Positions 56,288 through 64,000 of a stretch of 64,000 nt of DNA are shown piece by piece. Under the pieces are notes generated by a model. That model had not been told where the DNA came from. It did not search any database and saw only the letters and a program-made list of their open reading frames with translations. Position numbers and translations under genes: made by a program. Source of the DNA: an uncultured Clostridia bacterium (lineage in GTDB: Bacteria > Bacillota > Clostridia > Christensenellales > Borkfalkiaceae); assembly GCA_944328665.1 (NCBI GenBank), contig CALVHS010000019.1, forward strand, positions 35,156 through 99,155. The letters are read 5' to 3'. Each line of letters opens with the position of its first letter. The stretch's first letter is position 1.

Positions 56288-57292
56288 ATGAGTATCACGT
56301 TCGAAGGGTATGAAAGAAGGATCGGGCAGATCCGCCCCGTCATGGATAAATACGGCATCCAAGATTTTGAAGACGCCAAAAGCATCTGCAACGAAAAGGG
56401 GTACGACGCGTACGACATCGTCAAGAGCGTACAGCCCATCGCCTTTGAAAATGCGGGCTGGGCATACACGCTCGGCGCCGCCATCGCCATCAAAAAAGGC
56501 TGCACGAAGGCTGCGGACGCCGCGGAGGCCATCGGCGAAGGGCTGCAGGCGTTCTGCATCCCCGGTTCCGTCGCCGACCAGCGCAAAGTCGGGCTCGGCC
56601 ACGGCAACCTTGCGGCGATGCTGCTGCGCGAAGAGACGGAGTGCTTCTGCTTCCTCGCGGGGCATGAATCGTTCGCGGCGGCGGAAGGCGCCATCGGCAT
56701 CGCGCGCAACGCCAACAAAGTGCGCAAAAATCCCCTGCGCGTCATCCTCAACGGCCTCGGCAAGGACGCGGCGTATATCATCTCCCGCATCAACGGGTTC
56801 ACCTATGTGCAGACAAAATACGATTATTATACGGGCAAGGTGACCATCGTCAAGGAGACCCCCTATTCGGACGGCGAGCGCGCCAAAGTGCGCTGCTATG
56901 GCACGGACGACGTGAACGAGGGCGTCGCCATCATGATCATGGAAAAGGTGGACGTCTCCATCACGGGCAACTCCACCAACCCGACGAGGTTCCAGCACCC
57001 CGTGGCGGGCACCTACAAAAAGTGGGCGGTCGAAAACGGCAAAAAATATTTCTCCGTCGCTTCCGGCGGCGGCACGGGCAGGACTTTGCACCCCGACAAC
57101 ATGGCGGCAGGGCCTGCCAGCTACGGCATGACGGACACGATGGGCCGCATGCACTCGGACGCGCAGTTTGCGGGGTCTTCCTCCGTTCCGGCGCACGTCG
57201 AGATGATGGGCCTGATCGGCGCCGGCAACAACCCGATGGTGGGCATGACCGTCGCCTGCGCCGTCGCCGTACAGGAAGGCATGACGAAGTAA
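56288..57292 (+). CDS. GGGtGRT-family protein
   Basis: The protein has 334 residues. The family-defining GGGTGRT is at about 260-266 in SGGGTGRTLHPDNMAAG. Other conserved parts are AFENAGWAYTLGAAIAIKKG and CIPGSVADQRKVGLGHGNLAA. The function is unknown; constant pairing with the Fe-S scaffold suggests metallocluster or selenium/sulfur chemistry. The start has GGAGG at 8 bases. A terminator follows its stop. Confidence 0.92.
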   Translation: MSITFEGYERRIGQIRPVMDKYGIQDFEDAKSICNEKGYDAYDIVKSVQPIAFENAGWAYTLGAAIAIKKGCTKAADAAEAIGEGLQAFCIPGSVADQRKVGLGHGNLAAMLLREETECFCFLAGHESFAAAEGAIGIARNANKVRKNPLRVILNGLGKDAAYIISRINGFTYVQTKYDYYTGKVTIVKETPYSDGERAKVRCYGTDDVNEGVAIMIMEKVDVSITGNSTNPTRFQHPVAGTYKKWAVENGKKYFSVASGGGTGRTLHPDNMAAGPASYGMTDTMGRMHSDAQFAGSSSVPAHVEMMGLIGAGNNPMVGMTVACAVAVQEGMTK

Positions 57293-57310
57293 CAAATCCT
57301 GCAACGATCG

Positions 57311-57340
57311 AAAATGCGCCGCTTTCCGGCGCATTTTCTT
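57311..57340 (+). terminator. Terminator after the GGGtGRT gene
   Basis: The stem AAAATGCGCC/GGCGCATTTT (57311-57320 with 57328-57337) is followed by CTTC. It ends 16 bases before the hydrolase start, so the hydrolase may be read through. Confidence 0.8.
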
Positions 57341-57355
57341 CAAGGAGGGAAAACC

Positions 57356-58111
57356 ATGCGCTGCACCGCCGAAGAAACGCACCTGCAAACAGACGGAAAG
57401 GACATCTTTTTGCGCGCCTTTTTCCCCGAAAGCGCGGAGCGGGTGCCCGCCGTCCTCTTCAGCCACGGTTTTAACGGGAGCGGAGACGATTTTGCGGGAG
57501 AAGCCGCCTTCCTCGCCGAAAACGGGATCGCCGCCGTCACCTTCGACTTTTGCGGCGGCTCGGCACGCTCGCGCAGCGGCGGCGACACGCGGGAGATGAC
57601 CGTCGCCACAGAAAAGGACGACCTTCTCGCCGTCTTTGCGGCGCTGCGGGCGGACGGGCGCGCCGACGAGAAAAATCTCTTCCTCTTCGGCGGCAGCCAA
57701 GGGGGACTCGTGAGCGCGCTCGCCGCAGAAGAACTGCGGGAACGGGTGCGGGGGCTGATCCTCCTCTACCCCGCGTTCTGCATTCCCGACGACTGGCGCA
57801 AAGCCTTCCCGCGGGAAGAGGACATCCCCGACTCTTACCCCCTTTGGGGGATGACGCTCGGCAGGGCATACTTCGCCTTTGCGCGCAGCCTGCACATCGA
57901 ACGCGCTTTGGGCGGCTATGCCGGCCCCGTGCTCCTTTTGCACGGGGAAGAGGACACGGTCGTCCCCGCCGAGTATGCAAAGCGCGCCGCCTCCCTCTAT
58001 GCAAACGCCCGCTTTCTCCCCTTTGCGGGGGAAGGGCACGGCTTTTCCGCGGACGGCATGCGGGCGGTGCGCCGCCTGCTCTTCGGCTTTCTTGCCGAGC
58101 ACCGCGCATAG
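57356..58111 (+). CDS. Alpha/beta hydrolase (serine hydrolase)
   Basis: The protein has 251 residues. The nucleophile elbow is GGSQGG, the acid is likely the Asp in HGEEDTVVP and the His is in GEGHGFS. The oxyanion-side motif FSHGFNGSG comes early. Such proteins are cytoplasmic carboxylesterases, for example feruloyl or acetyl esterases, which would fit nearby plant-fibre use, but substrate is unknown. The ATG at 57356 follows AAGGAGGG. Confidence 0.88.
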   Translation: MRCTAEETHLQTDGKDIFLRAFFPESAERVPAVLFSHGFNGSGDDFAGEAAFLAENGIAAVTFDFCGGSARSRSGGDTREMTVATEKDDLLAVFAALRADGRADEKNLFLFGGSQGGLVSALAAEELRERVRGLILLYPAFCIPDDWRKAFPREEDIPDSYPLWGMTLGRAYFAFARSLHIERALGGYAGPVLLLHGEEDTVVPAEYAKRAASLYANARFLPFAGEGHGFSADGMRAVRRLLFGFLAEHRA

Positions 58112-58122
58112 ACAAAACAGCC

Positions 58123-58161
58123 GCCGCCCCGACGGGAGCTCCCGTCGGGGCGGCTTTTTTT
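58123..58161 (+). terminator. Strong palindromic terminator after the hydrolase
   Basis: A 32-base perfect palindrome (58123-58154) is followed by T7 on the plus strand. Its T-run overlaps the xylB stop codon, so it may also stop the opposite transcript. Confidence 0.92.
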
Positions 58162-59638
58162 AAAGATTTGCCGATCTATAAAATTCTTTGAGGGCGGGGT
58201 ACAGCTTTTTGAACAGCGCATACCTGTCCGCGTAGCCGAACGCCGCTTCCCTGTCGGGCAGCACCGTCTCGCCGACGCGCACGACGGCGTCCGCCGCCTC
58301 GCGCACGGACGCATACTCCCCGCAGCCGACCATGGCGAGCATCGCCGCGCCATATGCGGGGCCCTGCTCCGTCTGCGGGAGCTCAACGGGCATGTTCATG
58401 ACGCCCGCGACGATCTTGCGCCAGAGCGGGCTTTTCGCGCCGCCGCCGCACAGCTTCGTGCGCCCGATCCGGACGCCGTTCTTTTTGGCGGCTTCGAGGC
58501 AGTCGCGCAGGGCGAACGCCACCCCTTCCAGGACGGCGAGCGTCATCTGCTTGCGCGTCGTGTCCGGCCGCATGCCGATAAAGGCGCCGCGCGCGTTGAC
58601 GTCGTTGTGCGGGCTGCGCTCTCCCATCAGATAGGGAAGAAAATAGACGTCGTTTTTGCCGAGCGCGTCCTCCGCCCCCGCCTGCTCCGCGGCATAATCG
58701 GACGTCATTAAGATCTTATCCGACCACCAGGCATTGCAGGACGCCGCCGAAAGGATGCAGCCCATCAGGTGCCAACCGCCGTCCGCATGGCAAAAACTGT
58801 GCAGGGCGTTGACCTTGTCCTCCTTATATCCCGCGCTGGACACGAAGAGGGTGCCGCTGGTGCCGAGAGAGATGTTGCAGCCCCCTTCGCCGACCACGCC
58901 CGTGCCCACCGCCGCGGCGGCGTTGTCCCCCGCGCCCGCGACGACCTTGACCGAGGGAGAAAGCCCCAGCTTTGCGGCGATCTCCCCTTTCAGCGTACCC
59001 ACCGGCCGATAACTTTCATACAGCGCGGGAAGCTGCGCCTCGGAAACGCCGCACAGGGAACACATCTCCGCGCTCCAGCGGCGGCGCTTGACGTCGAGCA
59101 GGAGGGTGCCGCTCGCGTCCGAATAGTCGGTGCAAAACGTCCCCGAAAGGGTATAGGCGAGGTAGTCTTTGGGCAGCATGATCTTGGCGATCTTCTTAAA
59201 GTTTTCCGGTTCGTTTTCGCGCAGCCACAAGAGTTTGGGGGCGGTAAAACCCGCAAAGGCGATGTTGCCCGTATAGGCGGAGAGTTTCTCCCTGCCGATG
59301 ATCCGATTCAGATACGCCGTCTGCTTTTCCGTCCTGCCGTCGTTCCACAGGATGGCGGGGCGGATGACGTTGTCCTCTCCGTCGAGAGCGACGAGCCCGT
59401 GCATCTGCCCGCCGAACGAAATGCCTTTGACGGCAGCCCTGTCCTGCCCCGCGAGCAGCCGTTCCAACCCCCGCTCCGCCGCGGCGATCCAATCGGCGGG
59501 AGATTGTTCGCTCCAGCCTGCATGCGGATAAAAGACGGGGTACGTCTGCGTGTTTTCCGCCAAAATGGCGCCGTCCGCGGAAACGAGCAGAAATTTCGTC
59601 CCGCTGGTGCCAAGGTCAATGCCGATATACGTATTCAT
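58160..59638 (-). CDS. xylB: Xylulokinase
   Basis: The protein has 492 residues. FGGY kinase motifs are evident: IGIDLGTSGTKFLLV at the N-terminus, GISFGGQMHGLVALD (typical of xylulokinase) and GAGDNAAAAVGTG then SLGTSGTLFVSS. It phosphorylates D-xylulose for the pentose phosphate pathway. The ATG at 59638 overlaps the hemL stop by 4 bases, with AAAGGAGG inside hemL. Functionally it does not belong with tetrapyrrole synthesis. Confidence 0.95.
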   Translation of the reverse strand: MNTYIGIDLGTSGTKFLLVSADGAILAENTQTYPVFYPHAGWSEQSPADWIAAAERGLERLLAGQDRAAVKGISFGGQMHGLVALDGEDNVIRPAILWNDGRTEKQTAYLNRIIGREKLSAYTGNIAFAGFTAPKLLWLRENEPENFKKIAKIMLPKDYLAYTLSGTFCTDYSDASGTLLLDVKRRRWSAEMCSLCGVSEAQLPALYESYRPVGTLKGEIAAKLGLSPSVKVVAGAGDNAAAAVGTGVVGEGGCNISLGTSGTLFVSSAGYKEDKVNALHSFCHADGGWHLMGCILSAASCNAWWSDKILMTSDYAAEQAGAEDALGKNDVYFLPYLMGERSPHNDVNARGAFIGMRPDTTRKQMTLAVLEGVAFALRDCLEAAKKNGVRIGRTKLCGGGAKSPLWRKIVAGVMNMPVELPQTEQGPAYGAAMLAMVGCGEYASVREAADAVVRVGETVLPDREAAFGYADRYALFKKLYPALKEFYRSANL

Positions 59639-60921
59639 ACATACCTCCTTTCCGCGCCGTGCGCGCATGCCGCGGCGACGGCGGCGCACGTCCTTTCGAT
59701 ATGTTCCTGCGTATGCGCGCAGGACACGAACATTCCCTCAAAGGGAGAAGGCGCCACATAGATGCCCTGCGCCTGCATCCCGGCAAAATACCGCGCGAAC
59801 GCCTCCCCGTCACAGCGGCACACCTCCGCAAAGCGCGCCGGACGCTCCCGCGCAAAAAAGGGACTCAACAGAGAGCCGACCCTGCCTACGGCAACGCCCG
59901 CTTCCCGGTACGCCCTCTCGAGGCGGGCGCCCTTCTCTTCGAGCGCGGGATAGATCTCCCCGCGCCGGCTGCGCAGGATCTGCAGCGTGCACAGCCCCGC
60001 CGCCGTCGCCACGGGATTGCCGGACAGGGTGCCCGCCTGATATACTTTGCCCGCGGGGGCGACGCAGCGCATGATCTCCCGTTTCCCCGCGTATGCCGCG
60101 AGCGGCATCCCGCCCCCGACGATCTTGCCGAAAGCCCAAAGGTCGGGCGTCACGCCGTAGCGCTCCGCCGCCCCGCCGTAAGCGATGCGGAAACCCGTGA
60201 TGACCTCGTCGAAAAGAAGCAACGCGCCGTTTTCGTCGCAAATTTCGCGCAGCGACCGCAAAAAACCGTCTTCGGGCGGCACGACGCCCATATTGGCGGC
60301 GACCGGTTCGACGATGACGCAGGCGATCTGCCCCGCGTTGGCGGCAAAGAGGGCGCGCACGCTCTCCACGTCGTTATAGACCGCCACGAGCGTCTCCTTC
60401 GCATAGGCGGCGGGCACGCCGGCGCTGTCGGGCACGCCGCCCGTCAGGCAGCCGGAACCTGCCCGGACGAGCAGCCCGTCCGCATGACCGTGATAGCACC
60501 CTTCAAACTTGACGATCTTGTCCCTGCCCGTATAGCCGCGCGCAAGGCGGACGGCGGACATGCACGCTTCCGTGCCGGAATTGACGAGGCGCGCCATCTG
60601 GGCGCCGCACGCTTCGCAGATCGTCTCCGCCAACTGCGTCTCCCTGCCCGTGGGGGCGCCGAACGTCAGCCCTTCCGACGCGGCGGCGCGCACCGCTTCC
60701 GTCACCGCGGGGTGCGCGTGCCCCAAAATGAGGGGGCCCCAGCTCATCACATAGTCGATATAGCGGTTGCCGTCGGCGTCCTCGATCTCATCCCCCCTGC
60801 CGCGGACGATAAAGAGGGGGTCGCCCCCCACCGCACCGTAAGCGCGCACGGGGGAATCCACGCCGCCCGGCAAGACTTTTTTTGCCGCGGCAAACAGCTC
60901 CCTCGAACGCGCCTTATCCAT
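59635..60921 (-). CDS. hemL: Glutamate-1-semialdehyde 2,1-aminomutase
   Basis: The protein has 428 residues. It converts glutamate-1-semialdehyde to 5-aminolevulinate with PLP. The N-terminus LPGGVDSPVRAYGAVGGDPLF, the middle NSGTEACMSAVRLAR and the cofactor lysine in FGKIVGGGMPLAAY are present. It overlaps hemB by 8 bases and xylB by 4 bases. hemA should lie beyond the window. Confidence 0.97.
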   Translation of the reverse strand: MDKARSRELFAAAKKVLPGGVDSPVRAYGAVGGDPLFIVRGRGDEIEDADGNRYIDYVMSWGPLILGHAHPAVTEAVRAAASEGLTFGAPTGRETQLAETICEACGAQMARLVNSGTEACMSAVRLARGYTGRDKIVKFEGCYHGHADGLLVRAGSGCLTGGVPDSAGVPAAYAKETLVAVYNDVESVRALFAANAGQIACVIVEPVAANMGVVPPEDGFLRSLREICDENGALLLFDEVITGFRIAYGGAAERYGVTPDLWAFGKIVGGGMPLAAYAGKREIMRCVAPAGKVYQAGTLSGNPVATAAGLCTLQILRSRRGEIYPALEEKGARLERAYREAGVAVGRVGSLLSPFFARERPARFAEVCRCDGEAFARYFAGMQAQGIYVAPSPFEGMFVSCAHTQEHIERTCAAVAAACAHGAERRYV

Positions 60922-61894
60922 TTTGCTTTCTCCAACCCGCGTAGGCGAGGGCGTGATAGGTGATGACGATGTCCGCCCCCGCGCGGAAAAAGGAAGCGAT
61001 GATCTCGGAGACGGCGCGCTCCTCGTCCAGCATACCCGCCTGCGCCGCCGCCTTGACCATCGCGTACTCTCCGCTGACGTTGTATACGGCGAGGGGGAGC
61101 AGCGTCCTTTCCCGCGCCGCCTTCACCACGTCGAGAAAGGCGAGCGCGGGCTTGACCATGAGGATGTCCGCCCCTTCCGCTTCGTCGGCGGCAAGTTCGC
61201 GGAGAGCCTCTCTCCCGTTGCGCACGTCCATCTGATAAGACTTTCTGTCCCCCGACTTGGGGGCGGAACCCGCCGCGTCGCGGAAGGGCCCGTAAAAGGC
61301 GGAAGCGAACTTGGCGCTGTACCCCATGACGGGCAGAGAAGAAAAGCCCGCGCCGTCCAGCGCCTCGCGGACGGCGCCCACGACGCCGTCCATCATGGAA
61401 GAGGGCGCGACCATGTCCGCCCCCGCTTCCGCCGCGGCAAGCGCCGCCTTCGCGTGCAGGGGGAGGGAGACATCGTTGTCCACACATCCGCCCGTCAGCA
61501 CGCCGCAATGCCCGTGCGAAGTGTACTCGCACAGGCAGATATCCGCGATCAGCAAAAACGATCTTCCCTTTTCCGCAAAATATCCCTTCAAAAAGCGGAC
61601 GGCGCGGGGGACGACGCCGTCCTTTGCCCATGCACCGCTGCCCCGTTCGTCCTTTTCTTCGGGAATGCCGAAGAGCATCACCCCCGCGATGCCCGCCTCG
61701 AACACCGCGTCGGCGACTTCTTTGAGCCTGTCCACGCTGTAACGGTACACGCCCGGCATGGAAGGCACCTCTTCGCGCACATTTTCTCCGCAGCGCACGA
61801 AGACGGGATAAACGAGCTTTTTCACGTTCGCTTCCGTCTCCGCCGCCAGTTCGCGCAGCGCGCCGCTCGCGCGCAGCCTTCTCAATCTCTGCAT
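60914..61894 (-). CDS. hemB: Porphobilinogen synthase (delta-aminolevulinate dehydratase)
   Basis: The protein has 326 residues. The zinc-binding cysteines appear in DICLCEYTSHGHCG. Schiff-base lysines are in MGYSAKFASAFYGPFRDA and ILMVKPALAFLD. Joins two 5-aminolevulinates. It overlaps both cobA/hemD (13 bases) and hemL (8 bases). Confidence 0.97.
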   Translation of the reverse strand: MQRLRRLRASGALRELAAETEANVKKLVYPVFVRCGENVREEVPSMPGVYRYSVDRLKEVADAVFEAGIAGVMLFGIPEEKDERGSGAWAKDGVVPRAVRFLKGYFAEKGRSFLLIADICLCEYTSHGHCGVLTGGCVDNDVSLPLHAKAALAAAEAGADMVAPSSMMDGVVGAVREALDGAGFSSLPVMGYSAKFASAFYGPFRDAAGSAPKSGDRKSYQMDVRNGREALRELAADEAEGADILMVKPALAFLDVVKAARERTLLPLAVYNVSGEYAMVKAAAQAGMLDEERAVSEIIASFFRAGADIVITYHALAYAGWRKQNG

Positions 61895-63309
61895 CTTCTC
61901 TCCTTTGCCGCCGTCACGGCGGCTGCCAATTCCCGCGCGTCCGCCTGTTTTGCCACGGCGGGCGCATATCCGTACGCACGCAGCGCCCCCGCCGTGACCT
62001 CACCGATCGCCACGGGCAAGACGCCCGCGGGGAGGGAACAGCGCTCCAGCAGGGCGCGCACCCCGCCCGCCGAAGAAAAAGTGACGGCGTCCGCCCATGC
62101 GAGCGCCCCCTCCGCTCCCGCGAGCGCCCCCTCTTCCGGCACGAGGTCGTAAAGGGAGACTTGCACCCCCGTTTCCGACAGGACGCCCCCGCCCGAAGCC
62201 GCGCGCAAGAGGAGCACTTCTTCTCGGGGAATGCCCGTGCCCCGCACCGCCGCAGCGAGCGCCTCCGTCGTATATTCCGCGGGCAGGATATCCGCCCGAA
62301 AGCCGCACTCCGCGAGCGCTTCCGCCGTCGCGCGGCCGATGACGGCGAACCGCTTACCGCCGAACAGGCGCAGATCCGTCCCGCGCCCGCGCGCAGCGCC
62401 GAAAAATACGTATACCCCGTTGGCGGAAGTAAAGACGAGCAGGCGGCCGGCCTCCAGACGGGCAAACGCTTCCTCCGCCCCTCTCGGGCGGACGGAAAGA
62501 TGCGCCAATGCGCGCCCGTCCGCCCCCGCTTCTTCGAGGAGGGGCAGCACGCGCGCGATGTGAGACGGCGTGCCCGTGACGAGCACGCGCGGCCCCCTCC
62601 GCAGGGGAGAAAGATCGAGCGCACACACTTTGCCCACGAGGACGGTCAGGGGAGCGGGGAGTTTTTCCGCCTCCTCTTCCAACCTGCAAAGGGGGCAGCG
62701 GACGGTACAGGACGCCGCCGTGCCCGCCCCCGACAGGAGAGCTGCCGGCATCTCTTTGTCCATGCCGCCCGCGATCAGACCGCGGGCGATCTTTCCCGCG
62801 GCAGCCTTCCCCATCAAAAAGACGAGAGTGCCTTCCGCTTTCGCCAAACGGGAAAAATCCGGCCGGCCTCCCTCGGTCTGCGCGGTCACGACGGTGAAAG
62901 CGGAGGAAACGCCGCGGTGGGTGACGGGGATGCCGGCAAGCTCCGCCGCGGCGACGGCGCTCGTCACGCCGGGCACGCTCTCCGCATAAACGCCCGCCGC
63001 GCGCAGAGCGGAAAGCTCCTCTCCGCCCCTGCCGAACACGAAAGGATCGCCTCCCTTCAGCCGCACCGTACAGGCGTACGTTTTGCCGCATTCGATCAGG
63101 AGCGCGGAGATCTCCGCCTGCTCCATGCCGTGCGCGCCCGCGCGCTTGCCCGCAAAGATCTTTTTGCAGGAGGGCTTGACCAGGCGCAAGAGCGCCGCGT
63201 CGATGAGGCTGTCGTAGACGAGGCAGTCGCATGCGGCGAGCAGGCGCGCCCCGCGCACGGTCAGCGTGTCCGCGCCGCAGCCCGCCCCCACGAGATAGAC
63301 GCGGTTCAT
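61882..63309 (-). CDS. cobA-hemD: Uroporphyrinogen-III C-methyltransferase / uroporphyrinogen-III synthase fusion
   Basis: The protein has 475 residues. The N-terminal SUMT domain (1-240) shows VYLVGAGCGADTLTVRGARLL, YDSLID, RLKGGDPFVFGRGGEE and GIPVTHRG. The C-terminal HemD domain (about 245-470) has VLVTGTPSH, LLVFTSANGVYVFF and a final TSSAG-like FSSAGGVRALL. The fusion makes precorrin-2 from preuroporphyrinogen and is common in clostridia, pointing to siroheme or cobalamin. Its ATG overlaps hemC by 4 bases. Confidence 0.96.
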   Translation of the reverse strand: MNRVYLVGAGCGADTLTVRGARLLAACDCLVYDSLIDAALLRLVKPSCKKIFAGKRAGAHGMEQAEISALLIECGKTYACTVRLKGGDPFVFGRGGEELSALRAAGVYAESVPGVTSAVAAAELAGIPVTHRGVSSAFTVVTAQTEGGRPDFSRLAKAEGTLVFLMGKAAAGKIARGLIAGGMDKEMPAALLSGAGTAASCTVRCPLCRLEEEAEKLPAPLTVLVGKVCALDLSPLRRGPRVLVTGTPSHIARVLPLLEEAGADGRALAHLSVRPRGAEEAFARLEAGRLLVFTSANGVYVFFGAARGRGTDLRLFGGKRFAVIGRATAEALAECGFRADILPAEYTTEALAAAVRGTGIPREEVLLLRAASGGGVLSETGVQVSLYDLVPEEGALAGAEGALAWADAVTFSSAGGVRALLERCSLPAGVLPVAIGEVTAGALRAYGYAPAVAKQADARELAAAVTAAKERRCRD

Positions 63310-64000
63310 GCAAACCTCCCCGCGAGCGCCTCGACGCTCGCCTCCCCCGCGAAGGGGATGTGTTCTATCCTGCCCTCCCGCTGCGCGTAGAGGGTCTTTC
63401 CGTCATAGTATGCGCCGATGCCGCCCGCGCAGTCGCCGCCGAGGGCGCGCTGCAGTCTGCGTTCGATGCGGGCGGCAAAAGCCGTGCCCTCGTCGCAGAC
63501 GAGGGCGCCCGCCTCCCCTTCGAGCGCGATGACGCCCTGGCACGCCGCGGGAACGCACTCTTCCGCCGCCAAGAGGCGCACGGCGGCGCGCTCATCATAA
63601 AACGTATCGGACGCAGTCAACAGACCGAGCCGGCGCAGCCCCGCCGCCGCCAGCACGAGCGCGTCGAACTCACCCGCAAACAGCTTGCGAAGGCGGGTAT
63701 CCACGTTGCCGCGCACGGGCAGGATCTCCGCGCGCGGAAAGAGCCTTGCAAGCGCCGCCGCGCGGCGGGGAGAACTTGTGCCCGCACGCCCGACCTGTTC
63801 CCCGCAAAACAAGAGCGCGTCGCGCGCGTCGGCGCGAGGCAGGCAGAAAAACCCGTCCTTTTCCTCGCCGGCGGGCAGATCTTTTGCCGAATGGACGGCG
63901 ACGTCGATCTCCCCCCGCGCGACGAAGTCTGTCAAGGCGTCGGTGAAAGCCCCCCTTCCGCTCTCGGAATGCGGGCCGCGCGCGTCCCGCTCCCCCCGCG
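63306..64000 (-). CDS. hemC: Hydroxymethylbilane synthase (5' end cut by the window edge)
   Basis: 231 codons are visible and the N-terminus lies beyond the window. The frame stays open to base 64000, reading through AFTDALTDFVARGEIDVAVHSAKDLP with the conserved HSxKD. The C-terminal part has VPAACQGVIALEG, and the dipyrromethane-binding Cys is in GGDCAGGIGAYY. It polymerises porphobilinogen to hydroxymethylbilane. It is the first visible gene of the operon. An apparent internal start (TTG 63935) is not the true start. Confidence 0.95.
   Translation of the reverse strand, partial: RGERDARGPHSESGRGAFTDALTDFVARGEIDVAVHSAKDLPAGEEKDGFFCLPRADARDALLFCGEQVGRAGTSSPRRAAALARLFPRAEILPVRGNVDTRLRKLFAGEFDALVLAAAGLRRLGLLTASDTFYDERAAVRLLAAEECVPAACQGVIALEGEAGALVCDEGTAFAARIERRLQRALGGDCAGGIGAYYDGKTLYAQREGRIEHIPFAGEASVEALAGRFA

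Noticed and set aside
56213..58102. 629-codon minus-strand open frame over the GGGtGRT and hydrolase genes
   Set aside because: It runs through a terminator and two recognised plus-strand genes, with no motifs.

Overview
The window is a dense, mostly minus-strand bacterial chromosome segment. I infer a Gram-positive, probably spore-forming member of the Clostridia. The evidence is the Firmicutes-type cluster yqfC-yqfD-phoH-HD phosphodiesterase-ybeY-era-yqzL-recO, a SpoIIQ-like LytM protein, a DUF1292/RuvX pair, a GGGtGRT/Fe-S scaffold pair, AAGGAGG ribosome binding sites and many lipoprotein signals. GC content is fairly high for the class. The giant BspA-type surface lipoprotein and the arabinanase-like lipoprotein suggest an animal-gut inhabitant, possibly of the Christensenellales; that placement is a guess. 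I saw no rRNA, tRNA, CRISPR array, insertion sequence or phage gene.

Layout. 1-7.3 kb (-): a MoxR AAA+ ATPase with a DUF58 protein, two VWA membrane proteins and a DUF4175-like membrane protein, behind one promoter. 7.5-17.4 kb (-): a single 3319-residue lipoprotein of LRR_5 repeats with its own promoter, leader and terminator. 17.8-24.8 kb (-): rpsB-tsf, then pyrH-frr-uppS-cdsA-dxr-rseP, linking translation, UMP kinase, isoprenoid and phospholipid synthesis and a site-2 protease. 24.9-28.0 kb (-): DUF1292, ruvX, a UMF1-type transporter and a Zn-phospholipase-like protein. 28.0-28.5 kb: a gene-poor, fold-rich stretch. 28.5-30.5 kb: two unfamiliar proteins diverging from one intergenic region, plus a tiny membrane protein. 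30.5-36.3 kb (+): ilvB-ilvN-ilvD-cimA, a branched-chain amino-acid operon lacking ilvC. 36.3-43.8 kb (-): an O-antigen-ligase-like protein, then the recO...yqfC cluster in reverse. 43.9-44.8 kb (+): a DUF2238 membrane protein and an FmdB zinc ribbon. 44.9-50.3 kb (-): M1-type peptidase lipoprotein, SpoIIQ-like protein, a small exported protein, NAD(P)HX repair enzyme, recX and a hypothetical. 50.2-55.4 kb (-): ilvE, yigZ, tyrS and a GH43 lipoprotein. 55.5-58.1 kb (+): the Fe-S scaffold/GGGtGRT pair and an alpha/beta hydrolase. 58.2-64 kb (-): hemC-cobA/hemD-hemB-hemL with a translationally coupled xylulokinase.

The genes work together mostly as housekeeping modules: early tetrapyrrole synthesis, branched-chain amino acids via citramalate, envelope precursor synthesis, and c-di-AMP/sporulation/ribosome assembly. 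I found no clearly new defence or mobile system. The points most worth a second look are the giant lipoprotein, the 14-base homopolymer and probable ATT start of phoH, the A10 tract in the spacer of the moxR-operon promoter, terminator-like hairpins placed directly before tyrS, pyrH and a small secreted-protein gene, the xylulokinase fused to the heme operon, and the unfamiliar proteins at 28.5-30.5 kb.
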